Source of the DNA: Beroe forskalii
Taxonomy: Eukaryota; Ctenophora; Nuda; Beroida; Beroidae
Length of the DNA: 64,000 nucleotides
Assembly: GCA_011033025.1 (NCBI GenBank)
Contig: WFMF01000003.1
Location: 2,015,483 to 2,079,482 of the forward strand
Reading direction: 5' to 3'
The translations under genes and the position numbers were made by a program. A model generated the notes under the pieces. That model worked only from the letters and a program-made list of their open reading frames with translations. It had not been told where the DNA came from and did no database searches. Below, piece by piece: positions 30,492 through 41,197 of this stretch (positions are counted from its first letter, which is position 1; each line of letters begins with the position of its first letter).

Positions 30492-33106
30492 TCACACTGT
30501 CTTCTCAACACTGTTTACAGATCCACTTCTGATGAAATGTCGCTTGTCAGGCTCATCAGCCTTCTTCCTCTTCAACCCTGCAACAAGAGTCCTGTGTGCA
30601 AGCCTCTGATCATAGGACCTGTCAGGAGACAGGAAAACACTTTTAAACTTGTCCTTCCGACTGAGTAGGGAAGACTTAGCAATGACCTCTGAAACAATCA
30701 AGGAACTGGTCAAGGCAACCTTGACAGGGCTTGGTCTACCATCCTTAGCCTTGCCCACTCGAAACACTTCCATCTTTGGTTTTTCTCCAATTACTTCCAT
30801 GATGCTACATATCTTCACTTTGAGGTCCTCCTTGTCCTCCTCTGCCAGCCTAAATACCATGATGTTCCGGCTCCTGTCCTCCTCCTCCACAATTTTCTTA
30901 ACTAGGGGGGGTCCACCGGCCAACGGCCAACGGCCAATTGGCCGAAATTGAAAATTTTTTAGACGGTTGGCCGGTTGGCCGTTTTTTTATTTTTGATATT
31001 TACGCTCTTTAGGGGGGTCCAATCAAAAAACTCCCAGAGAGAAAGTTGTTTGTAATAGTTCTAAGAACACATCTGAGTACATTTGAAGACACTAATATCG
31101 AAAAAATGTGATATTAAAGATAATTTAGCTCATTTTCGTACAGTCTAGTACTTTTAGCAACTCATGGACCAGGATCATCCTACTGTTAACATCTAAAGAG
31201 GTTCACGAAGAGGTATTGAATATGTTCCAGTGGCCGGGAAAGAAAATCTCCTTGCATGAGGGCTCCTTAATTCTGATGAAAGGGCTTGCCAATTAAGACT
31301 GCGGCACAAAGTCCTGACATTGGACTATTGGAGCTAAAGTTGGCTTCCCAGAATTCTGTCAACCTCAAGGCCCTGCAACCAGTTTCAACCACTAATATCA
31401 CCTTTCCACAACTTATATTACCTCCTTCAACACCAGTGATCCCTTCAGCTTCACCTCCTGACTTCATTCTTCCACCGTCCTTCTTTCCAGTACAGCCCTC
31501 TTTGCCCCAATTTAGCGCTGAAAGTGCCCCTGCCCATCTGGTCGCCCTGACTCAGTGCCTCACACTATAGTACCATGGATTCCTCAGCCCTGTCTCGCCT
31601 TAGTACCTTGGCCTCCTCCTCAACTTCCTCAGTTCCTCATGATCAGCCACTGCTCCTCAACTTCGTTCTGAGTCTTGTACCCAGTCTCCTCCTCAGTATT
31701 TTCATCCTGTCTTGCAGCTCCTGGCCCTCGCCAATGGATTCCTTGTCCATCCCAATCGAGTGTTGCAGAAACCACCAACTCCCCCTCCTGCTGCACACAG
31801 ATCTATCCCTCTACCTAGGTGCAAACCTTGGTGCCTAGACGAATCGCTTAGCCTGCACATATCCTGGATATGATGGTGCAACCGATCCCTACCTTTACCA
31901 GATAGTTCCTCTATCTCTCTATCTAGGCACCTCATCATTGTATCATTGGACACCTTATGATTAATGACGGTCTCACTGTTACTGTACACATCTGCAAAGG
32001 GGGAATTCACCCTGACCAGGTGGCCAGGTGCTTCCTCTGCTCAGAGCACCATAAAACCGGTTAAGGGACATTTAACCCCCCAACATTACATCACCTACTT
32101 CAGTACAGCAAATCTGTAGAGGAAAGTGGGGGATAAAACATCACAGTTTGAGGATTGCAGCGACATTTAACCCCCCTGGCATTGCATTCCTCGATGAATC
32201 AACACAGATCAAACGCAATAATCCGCAGCTTATTCAAGGTCTTTAAATGGGATGAACCTCTCCTGAACCAAGTCGGAGACTACAAATGAATTGCATGCCA
32301 TCTGCCCTGGAAAAAGGCCTGAGCCAATCCTATAGGAATCATTGCAAACTATAAGGCCTTAGTACTTGGCGACTGCATAAACTATTTAGGACTGCGTAGG
32401 GCAAAAGCTGGTAAGGGCCTGAGCCAATCCTAGGAATCAAACTATAAGGCCGTAGGAATAGAATCATTTGTTTCATATACATGAAGTCAAGGAATAGTTC
32501 CAGGCGGAAAATAGTTCCAGGTGGCAGGGAATCAGGGATAAGACATGACTATACTGCAATGGATTTTTAAGACTATAAGGGAAGAACCTTACAGGTGGGA
32601 TGGTCTACACTTGAACTTATCAAGGGTTAATCTACATATCCTAGACCATTAACAACTTTCAAAAGTTGATTTTGGCGACATTAAACAGCATTATATAAAC
32701 ATATGGAGCTTGGGCCTTCTTCAAGCACAACAGCTAATTTCAACTCTTTCAACGACCTTGATTGACACATTTGACACCCCCCACCAATCAAATTAGCAGG
32801 AAAATACCAGTTATAGAAATTTTAACAACTTTTTCTCTCACAACTTTCAACTATAATGCTTCTGGACGAAACCAGGGATGAAAAAGGAAAAAAACGGCCA
32901 ACGGCCAATTGGCCGAAACACCAAATTTTTAAGACGGTTGGCCGTTGGCCAGTGGACCCCCCCCCCCTAACTACAGACACAATGCTGGATGGTGTCACTG
33001 ATGTCTGCTCCTGCAATCCTGACTTCACAACTGAGCTGTAGCTCTTAAACTCCTCTTTGACTGTTTCCTGGACAGATGACTTGACACATGATGTGACTGC
33101 ACACAA
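30492..33106 (-). mobile_element. LINE ORF1 fragment split by a TIR element
   Basis: The minus-strand pieces 33106-32974 (coiled region with VKEEFKSYSSVVKSG) and 30904-30492 (KKIVEEEDRSRNIMVFRLAE, then VGKAKDGRPSPVKVAL) read on from one another across the insertion at 30905-32967. The second piece has the RRM-like layout of LINE ORF1 proteins (RSRNIMVFRL, then the Arg/Lys-rich DRS and QRLAHRTLV region). It is an RNA-binding ORF1 remnant with no ORF2 attached. Confidence 0.65.
30905..32967. mobile_element. 2.06-kb DNA element with G-run/GGCCAACGG inverted ends
   Basis: The left end (GGGGGGGTCCACCGGCC) and right end (complement begins with a G run then TCCACTGGCCAACGG) are inverted. Each subterminal region has its own palindrome built from GGCCAATTGGCC and ACGGTTGGCCG words. 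TAACTA flanks both sides (30899-30904 and 32968-32973), a 6-bp target duplication. The interior has no recognisable transposase. A direct duplication near 32330 and 32410 (CCTGAGCCAATCCTA, AACTATAAGGCC) and a short frame ending in YRWDGLHLNLSRVNLH are seen. Non-autonomous, superfamily not assigned. Confidence 0.85.
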
Positions 33107-33365
33107 TTAATTAATTAATTAATAAGTCTAACTAGTTATACCCGCGGTATAACCTGCTCCTTATTGCGAGCTCAATGGGCAATACCAAAAACAACTTCAA
33201 TTATCCAATATTCATATCACATTATGCAATTAAGTCCCAAAAATATAAATTAAATTTAAAAGTTAAAAAGTCATGAGATAAAATTAAAAAACAAAATAGT
33301 TTAAAAATAGTATAACCTGACCATAATATACAACTATTATTGAGTTCATTACTATATATACAGAA

Positions 33366-34975
33366 ATTTTTCTCACCATATCTAACAACGTTGTTGAATA
33401 AAGGTATGAGTAATGGTGAGTTTCCAGATGAATTGAAAACTGGTAGAATAAGTCCAATTTATAAGAAGGATAGCGAAGAACTTCTAGAGAACTATAGACC
33501 AGTTTCAACTTTACCAATTTTTGGAAAATTTTTTGAAAAGATCATTTATAATCGGCTTTATCAATTTCTTGACGATAATAAAATTCTATCCAACAATCAG
33601 TTCGGCTTTAGGAAAGGCCATTCTACAGCACATGCTTTAAATTACTCAATCTCCCACATTGAAGAGCAAAAAAGCTTAAAAGCATACTCTTGGAATTTTT
33701 ATTGATCTCAGTAAAGCATTCGACACCATTGATCACGAGATACTGTTATGCAAATTAAACAACTATGGCATTAGAGGAACTGCGTTGAAACTGATCGAGA
33801 GCTATTTAAAAAACCGAAAGCAGCTAGTAAGTGCATTGAATGAAATTTCTGAAATTCTTCCTGTCAAATTCGGTGTTCCTCAGGGCTCTGTTCTTGGGCC
33901 CCTTTTATTTTTGTTGTATATCAATGATATATCTAACTTAAATATGAACTGTGAGCTAGTACTATTTGCTGATGACACTAATACTCTAATATCTTTGTCA
34001 CCGGGCATACAATAGAAGAAGCCTTCACTAATGCTAACAATGTCCTTGAAAGTATATCTCGATACATGGAATCTAATCTACTTCACATTAATACTAAGAA
34101 ATGTTTTTATATGATTTTTTCACCTCGTAGTAAGCAAAAGGCTGTCATAGACTCAGATAAGCTTCAGATTTCCATCAAGGGAAGAATAATTAATGCCGTT
34201 GATGAAACTAAATTCCTTGGTGTTACTATTGATAATGAACTGTCCTGGAAGCCACACCTTCTAAAACTTAATAAGAAGCTTAAAAGTGCATGTGGCAGGC
34301 TATACCGCATTGCTAACTCTCTGCCCGATCAACTTCACAAACAAATTTATCATTCACTTTTTGAGTCTCACCTAAATTATGCAATCTCTGTATGGGGAGG
34401 TGTAGCCCTTAGCAAACTGGACTCAGTATTCAGAACTCAAAAGAAATGTCTCCGTATTATGTTTGGTGATACAGAGGCATTTCTTGAAAAGTTTCGAACT
34501 TGTGTGCGAGCTCGGGAACATGGTGCACAGAAGCTAGATAAGGAATTTTATTCTCGAGAACCTTCCCAACCTTCGAAACCACTATTTAAAAAACAGGACC
34601 TACTAACTGTACAAAATCTGTACCGGTTACACTGCATAATGGAACTAGTGAAAATTATAAAGCAAGAGGAGCCTGTGTCTCTGTACCAAATCCTTAATAG
34701 ATCAAAACGTAATACAAACCGATTTATAACTCCTGTTCCTTCTAAGAATTTCACATATAGAGCCCCTTGGCTGTGGAATTGCTTTACCCAAAGTCTTGAC
34801 TTAGGGAAATTTGGCTTAGATAGCGATGAAAATTTGATAAAAAGTCTGCTGAAAAGGTCTCTCCTAGAAGTACAAAACAACAACTTGGACTCCTGGAGCA
34901 ACGAAAACTTTCTGGAGTTCGCTCCAATTGAGCTCACAAAAACAAATTGTAGCTCATCTGACCAATGTTAATGCT
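33366..34975 (+). mobile_element. CR1/L2-like LINE, 5'-truncated reverse transcriptase copy
   Basis: Plus-strand reading gives NYRPVSTLPIFGKFFEKIIY, then [12 protein letters not shown] (RT motif A), [20 protein letters not shown] (motif B), FADDTN (motif C), and a long C-terminal part to 34971. The coding sequence changes frame at about 33.7 kb and again near 34.0 kb, so it is dead. The endonuclease is absent (5' truncation). Followed by a non-coding tail. Confidence 0.88.
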
Positions 34976-36040
34976 GTCTTTAATTCTTTAATTCAAACTC
35001 AATGCAGGTTAAGAAGAGGGTCGACCATGGCACAGGCTGGAAGGTAACTTTTTTACTGAATTCTAAAGAATGAGTGTTGTAAGGTATGGGAAACTAACAT
35101 CACTTGAGAATCAAGTGCAACAACTTTCATGTTATAATGAGAGTTGTGAAAGTTTATGAGAGTTGTACATGAATGCCGTACTTGATGAGTTAAAATTGTA
35201 CGTGATAAGGCTTTATCTCAGTGCTATAGACAAATGTGTCTATTGAATTAGTATACTCTTGTAAAGATTATAAACATGACTGTGAATAACGAAAAAATGG
35301 GCCCTGATTGGTGTGGCAGGTGGTCCCTAGGGGCACTCTTAAGCATATAGCAACTGTGTCCTTTCTCCAGCCACATATACTGCTACACTAATCAATTGGC
35401 CCCCTGAAACGGATCTGGTCAACTAAACAGTGACTTTTAGCGAATTCATTGGACCAGTTTCAAATAGCCTTATCAATAAGTTCATGTAAAAATATAAAAT
35501 AGGTTTCTCTATACACTTGGTGTTCTTAAAGGTGCATACTTTACTGCCATGTCATGAAGTATGTGCTCTACAAAGGGTTCTGGTATCATTCTCCTTTGTA
35601 TAGCAGACCAAGCTCAAGAGTTATCTATTCCATGGTAGAACATTATATGTCAAGCCATGATTCATTTAAATAGACCTGAATTGGTCTGATGAATTATAAC
35701 GGTGCCTATTGATACAATACAGATAATGCAGCAGACCTCCCGATATAATGATTTTTACTAACTCTTCCATTATAATATTAAAGCTACAAGCTTATAAGAT
35801 GTTACAAATCTTACCTAGATTGTCATTAGTCATATCATTCTTAGATTTTTAAATTATCTGTATCTACCTTATGAATCCAAGTCCTAGATGCCTAATGCGA
35901 AAAATAGTCTCTCCCTCAAATATCAATATGAGTAGTAGAATTGGGCAGCGTTATGCCTTCATCATTCTTTTGTGTGTTTTTGATTGTAAGTTGTGGAGAT
36001 CAATAAAAAACTTTGTTTACCTAAAAACTTTGTTTACCTT
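34976..36040. other. Unannotated stretch
   Basis: AT-rich, with no exon, ORF motif or clear repeat that I can support. Words such as TTCATGTTATAATGAGAGTTG are repeated locally, but no array forms. Confidence 0.4.
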
Positions 36041-36318
36041 TTCCCAAAACCAAAAAGGATTTGGTTGTAATGGTCCGCGGTGGTTTTAAGGCGTTCTTTA
36101 CTGTAAAACCCATGATATGAGAAAGAACGCGACGGTTAAAACTGCTACAACGTCCCAATATACAGCATTCACGTAACTTTGAGTTTGATGCATAAAAAAA
36201 GTGCCGTTGCGGCAGTTTTAACCGTCGCGTTCTTTCTCATATCATGGGTTTTACAGTAAAGAACGCCTTAAAACCGCCATGGACCATTACAACCAAATCC
36301 TTTTTTGGTTTTGGGAAA
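36041..36318. mobile_element. Foldback MITE
   Basis: About 105-bp arms: AAACCAAAAAGGATTTGGTT at the left pairs with AACCAAATCCTTTTTTGGTT at the right, and GTTCTTTACTGTAAAACCCA with its complement. The loop lies at about 36145-36205. No coding content. Confidence 0.88.
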
Positions 36319-37169
36319 AATATCACCCTTTTTTCTGTGCCCAGATATTGAAATTTGGCGTCAAATCGCGCGTAAAAATTCGCGTTACCTAGCATTACTG
36401 ATGACGTCACAATTACGTCATAAAATTAGATAAGATCTGAGACCCATTCATTAACACAATTGGGACTATGACCGACAACATATCCAAAGATGAAGTTCTG
36501 GGGTTGTCCTGTTCTCTCTCCACTAGCTTCACAAGTTTTGCCATTTTTTGGGATTTTTTTCGTGTCAAAGTGTTTCAAACAATCGCATATATCTCAATGA
36601 TGCTGGGGAGCTCAGAACTTTTCAACCACATTTTTGAAAAGTACATTAAATTTCCTTTCTACGCTAGGAGGAGCATTTTTTCCTATCTCGAAAGCTTCAT
36701 ACCGAAAAATTGCGTTGAAAAAGGCCTATTTTTGGGAAAATCGACATTTGAAATTCTTAGTTTTGTGACGTCATTATGACGTCATTATCGTGACGTAAAA
36801 TAGTTTTTAAGGGCATTTTTCGCAAGTTCTATCCTTCTACTTTCCAACGCTGGGTCGATGAGCTCTGTATCTTTTACCGTTCCCGAGATATGGCCGTTTA
36901 AATAGGGTATACTTCTTGCACTAAAAGCGTCATCTCTCGTATATGTATCAGCGTCGTAACTCGTAACCCTTTTTAACAAGAACACCCTCGATTTTGGCAA
37001 TATTCAAGTTGTAATAACTCGGCTATTTTTAATCCAATCGATCTGAAATTTTGACAGTTGCACCTTTGACCTCTAAACATGCGATGTTCAAATTTTGGTG
37101 CAATTTCGGCAACGGGAACTTACTCAAATTTTAACGTGAAATATGGCCAATCCATGAAAACATATAGTT
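36319..37169. other. Dispersed-repeat-like stretch with clustered TGACGTCA words
   Basis: Contains TGACGTCA or TGACGT-type words near 36402, 36417, 36769, 36778 and 36790, and phrases such as CCCGAGATATGGCCGTTTAA and AATAACTCGGCTATTTTTAA that look like decayed repeat sequence. The frame at 36468-36779 has no recognisable motif. Confidence 0.45.
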
Positions 37170-37457
37170 GGGGGCTGGCAAGCAAAGTTAACAAAACTCA
37201 CTTCCGATGTCCGAAAGCTCGTTTACTGTAAGGATCGCCGTTCAATGCTCGCCCTCGGACCCTTTGGGTCCTCGGGCTCGCGCTCGGGCCTTCGGCCCTC
37301 GCACTGTTAGGTCCGCCGTCCAATGCTCGCCCTCGGACCCTTTGGGTCCTCGGGCTCGGGCCTTCGGCCCTCGCACTGTTAGGACCACTGTCCAATGCTC
37401 GCCCTCGGGCCCTTCGGGCCCTCGGGCTCGCAAACCGCCGCGGGGGGCTTGCCAGCC
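37170..37457. mobile_element. Small GC-rich element with GGCTGGCAAGC ends
   Basis: GGCTGGCAAGC at about 37173 pairs with GCTTGCCAGCC at about 37446. Inside are three copies of an approximately 76-bp GC-rich unit with CAATGCTCGCCCTCGG and palindromic GGGCCTTCGGCCC words. Confidence 0.6.
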
Positions 37458-37465
37458 GCCTGATA

Positions 37466-37556
37466 TCATCTGGTAATGTTTGACCATAATATACAACTAT
37501 TATTGAGTTCATTACTATATATACAGAAATATCATCTGGTAATGTTTGGTCTTTCA
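37466..37556. repeat. 46-bp insert flanked by a 20-bp direct repeat
   Basis: ATATCATCTGGTAATGTTTG occurs on both sides of a 46-bp segment beginning ACCATAATATACAACTATTA. The same segment (about 50 bp) is found at about 33319-33368, at the 5' junction of the CR1/L2-like copy. Confidence 0.75.
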
Positions 37557-40500
37557 TTGGGTTGATTGTCCATTGGAACAAGATAATCGTCTTTAAATGA
37601 GGATTCCTTGCAGATCAACAAAACAAGGTCAAGAAATAGCCTTCGGATAGTAAGGTTGTCAGTGAAAATGATTCCAAAGTGAAAGTTTACTTCCAGTTTT
37701 TGTAAATCTGCCAGCTGATTTCTGAGAATTGTAACTTGATCACTATATTCTTGACATTCAAAAAGTTTATGATAAACAGAGTCAGGCAGGTTGCAGCATT
37801 CTAAGCAAATGGGAGCATGTGAACTTTTGTCATATTTCAAAACTGAATGTACAAAATTCTGGAAACGTAGGCATCTCCCATGCAAGAAGTCCATCAAGGT
37901 GCTGCTCTGAAAACGGGAATTATTCCGTAGAACTAGAGGGAAGTTCATAACATTTTCAGTCTTGACCATAATCTCCAGTTCTTGCATACTGTGTATTGGT
38001 TCAATATTGTAGGGATCTTTATTGATAATTTATCCATCAATTTCTTCTTTTAACAGCATATCCCACTCATCACATTGATAACGTTTCATCAACTTTTCAT
38101 CATAAAAGAAGTCATTGACTTGAATATTGACAAAGGAAAAATCTCTCATACTGGTGGTTGACTGACTGTCTAAACAGGATGTTTGTCTTTTCAGCTTGGA
38201 CTTCCATAGAAGGAACAATTTTGTAACATGAATATGGGGGAAAAATTCATGATTAGGAGTTTCTTCAATTTGCATTATCAATGAGGTCAAAGAATCCTGC
38301 TGAGTTAAAGCTTTAAGAACAAACTTTATTGTGATCATCTTCAAGGTTAATTCTATAGGTGGAAGACCAACAAGAACGCCTGCCAGTTGTTTAGGAGGAT
38401 GAAATTGTGAACCAAGCATTTTCAATCTAGCCCTGGAAAATAGGTCTTTGAAAGTTTCTTTTCTTTTGCTCAGCCAGACAGGTGCTGCATACATCAGCTT
38501 AGTTAGCACTACTGTCTTGAAAAGCAATGCCAATGTAGCTGTATTGAGCCCCTGTTTTCTGGAAGTATTGTCAGCCAATCGATACCATGCATACCAGCAG
38601 TTTCTAAGTGTTATATTAGCATGATGCTCAAAGTTCAAGTTTTCATCGATTGTGATACCAAGAACTTTACTTTTGGGCACAAAGCAAAGCTTTCTATTAC
38701 CAATGAATATTGAAGCAGCATGAGTCAAGTCAAGTGAGCGGTTCTTTGGTCTGATAATGACAATCTCTGTTTTCCCTTCATCACAATTAATGACTAGTCT
38801 CCAAAGCTTACACCAATAGTGAATGTAATCACAAACTTTCTGCATCTTTGAGGAGCATTCTGCTACATTATCTCCAATCACTTTGACACTTCCATCATCT
38901 GCATACTTATAGCTCTCTGTGAACTCAGAGAGGCCATGGGGAAGGTTTTTAGGGCCAAGCAAGTCAGCAATATAGATGATGAACAGCAGAGGTGAAAGAA
39001 CTGCTCCTTGTGGCAGGCCAATCAACTCACACCTGCGGCTAGGCCCCATGTAGCCATTGACTTTTAGCCTAACAGATCTAGTAGTCAAAAAGCAGTGAAT
39101 CAACCTGAGAATTTTACCTTTAACTCCATAACGAAAAAGTTTTATGATGAGACAGGGGATAGGAACACTATCAAATGCTTTTTCGAAATCGATCAGTAAC
39201 AAGAATGAGGTCATTTTACGTCTTTTAGCTTCATGAAGGGATGATAACATTTTGAATAGGTATCTGGATGTGTTTCTGGCAGGAAGAAACCCTTCTTGTG
39301 CATCATCAATAATATCATTTAAATTGCAATGGGTCTTGATCCTTGTTTCTATAATTCTTTCCAGGATTTTACCAATGTAGGGGCTGATTGTAATTGGCCG
39401 ATAGGAGCCAGGGTACAAATAAGACTTTTTACCAGATTTTTTGATGAAAGTGATGTTTGATGTACTCCATGGCCAGACACCTGATTTGAAAGAAGAATTG
39501 AAAAGGACAACAAGAAACTTGCATGAACTCATACTAAGTGATTTCAGCATTTTTGGATGGAAAAGATCTCCATCTTTTGATTTACCAGTGGTTTTTTGAG
39601 CTTTGATTGCCGCAAGTACTTCAGTCAATGTTATAGGATTATTCAGATCATCAGAATCCTCATTATTTTCTTCACCAGCATGGAAATCCTCAGATATGAT
39701 GTCTTTCAACTGATTTTGGATGTCTTCATAATGCTTTTCATCAAATCTTTCTTTTTCTAAATGCTTGCCAGTAAGAAAAGTATCAAATAGTAGTTTTTCT
39801 TTGTCTGTATTAGTGGAGAGAATCTTAGGATCATCTCCACTGCTACCATCAGAAATCAAATTCCCAACAAAGTTTTCATCATTGGATAGGAATAGGCGTT
39901 TATATTGCTTCCAAAATAATACACATTCCTTGGTGTTTAGCTTCTCTAGTTTCCTATGTATCCAATCATTTTTCTCCTTGGTAAGTGCTTTCTTAAAATC
40001 CTCCTTTGATTTATCAAATGCCACTTTGTTAGGGATAGTTGATTTGAACTTGTATAAGTCTTGGCACTCTCTTACCTTATTAGACAACTGGGAAAGATTT
40101 TCACTCCAGTATGGCTTGGAGTGATGGCACATTTGTTTAGATGGAATGAACAAGTTAGAAGCATCATTAACAGCATTGATCAGTAAGTCATAAAGTTCTT
40201 TGGGGCAAGGATTGCAGTTTTCTGTTTGATAGTTGTCAAGGTATGTGCAGAGTATCCCATCAACGTGAGCAGACCAATTTGACCAGTCTGCACTCTCATA
40301 ATTGAAAACTTTTTGGACATTTTCAGAAGTCTTTCTTAAATTTTGTTGATGATAGACAAGGTGTTGCATAACTGGAAAATGCCCTCTTATTGGAGCACCA
40401 GTGAAGAGCTCATGAACATCAGTGTCATCAATCCAAGAGTCTCCAAGCAATTTAATAGCACTTCCATATGAAACACACAAATCAATGACACTTCCACCAG

Positions 40501-41197
40501 TGGTTCCATCAGAATTTCTCATAATGAATGTGTTTGTTGGAGGAGCTGATATGACACAGTCATTTTTGTTCAGAAAATCACATAGAATTTTACCACGTGG
40601 ATTTTGTAGCCTATCTCCCCACCTTTGAATGCGGGCATTAAAGTCACCAAAAACTGCTAACCCTCCTATGTTCATGCTTTTGCAGAAGTTCCATGGTCTC
40701 TTGATGTTGTTCATCAATTTAACAAGACCATCTGTTGATCCAGGATCTGGAGTACAGTATGCAGATGCCAAGAGAAGTGTTTGGTTAGTAAAATTTAACA
40801 GGGAAAAAACTATAGCAACACCATCTTCCTCCAATTGGCACAGTCTCTGAGGGCTGTAGCAATTAGCGATACTGATTGAAACACCTCGGTCTGAAGTCAC
40901 AGAAAAAGTTGACATTCCAGGAAATATTCCTACATCAAGTTCTTTGCTGCAATTCACTTCTTGTAGTGACAGGACTTGGATATCATATTTGTCAATGAAG
41001 TGTACAAGTGATGTTTCTGAATGAGAGCTTAGGCCATTGACATTAATTTGGCAAACAGGCAAATGTTTCAATTCATTACTGACCATTTCTATAGTTTTTA
41101 GAGTAAGTGAACTTTTCCTGGTATTTTGGGCATGATGGGTCAATTGCGGAGTGGCACCTGTCTTCCTTGCAATTTGGACATTTGAGTTGGTCAACAT
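37532..41197 (-). mobile_element. Jockey/I-like LINE, ORF2 (endonuclease plus reverse transcriptase)
   Basis: A 1055-codon frame from 41197 to 38030, then the same frame continues after a single TAA to 37532. Domains: APE-type endonuclease at about 48-290 (CQINVNGLSSHSE, LSLQEVNC, FGDFNARIQRWGD, SVIDLCVS, GHFPVM); reverse transcriptase at about 560-850 (SYRPITISPYIGKILE, LIDFEKAFDSVPI, GLPQGAVLSPLLFIIYIADL, YKYADDGSV); a C-terminal domain; and, past the stop, the zinc-knuckle-like CLECCNLPDSVYHKLFEC. It copies element RNA into DNA at a nicked target. Only one in-frame stop in about 1200 codons suggests a young copy. Confidence 0.9.

Noticed and set aside
36468-36779. 103-codon plus-strand frame
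   Set aside because: No motif, and it lies in sequence that looks like a decayed dispersed repeat.
33319-37536. The two 50-bp copies as ends of one LTR-type element
   Set aside because: The repeats are far too short, and the interval contains unrelated LINE, MITE and spacer sequence with no LTR-element genes.
37198-37581. Arg/Gly/Pro-rich frames on both strands
   Set aside because: Produced by three copies of a GC-rich 76-bp repeat.
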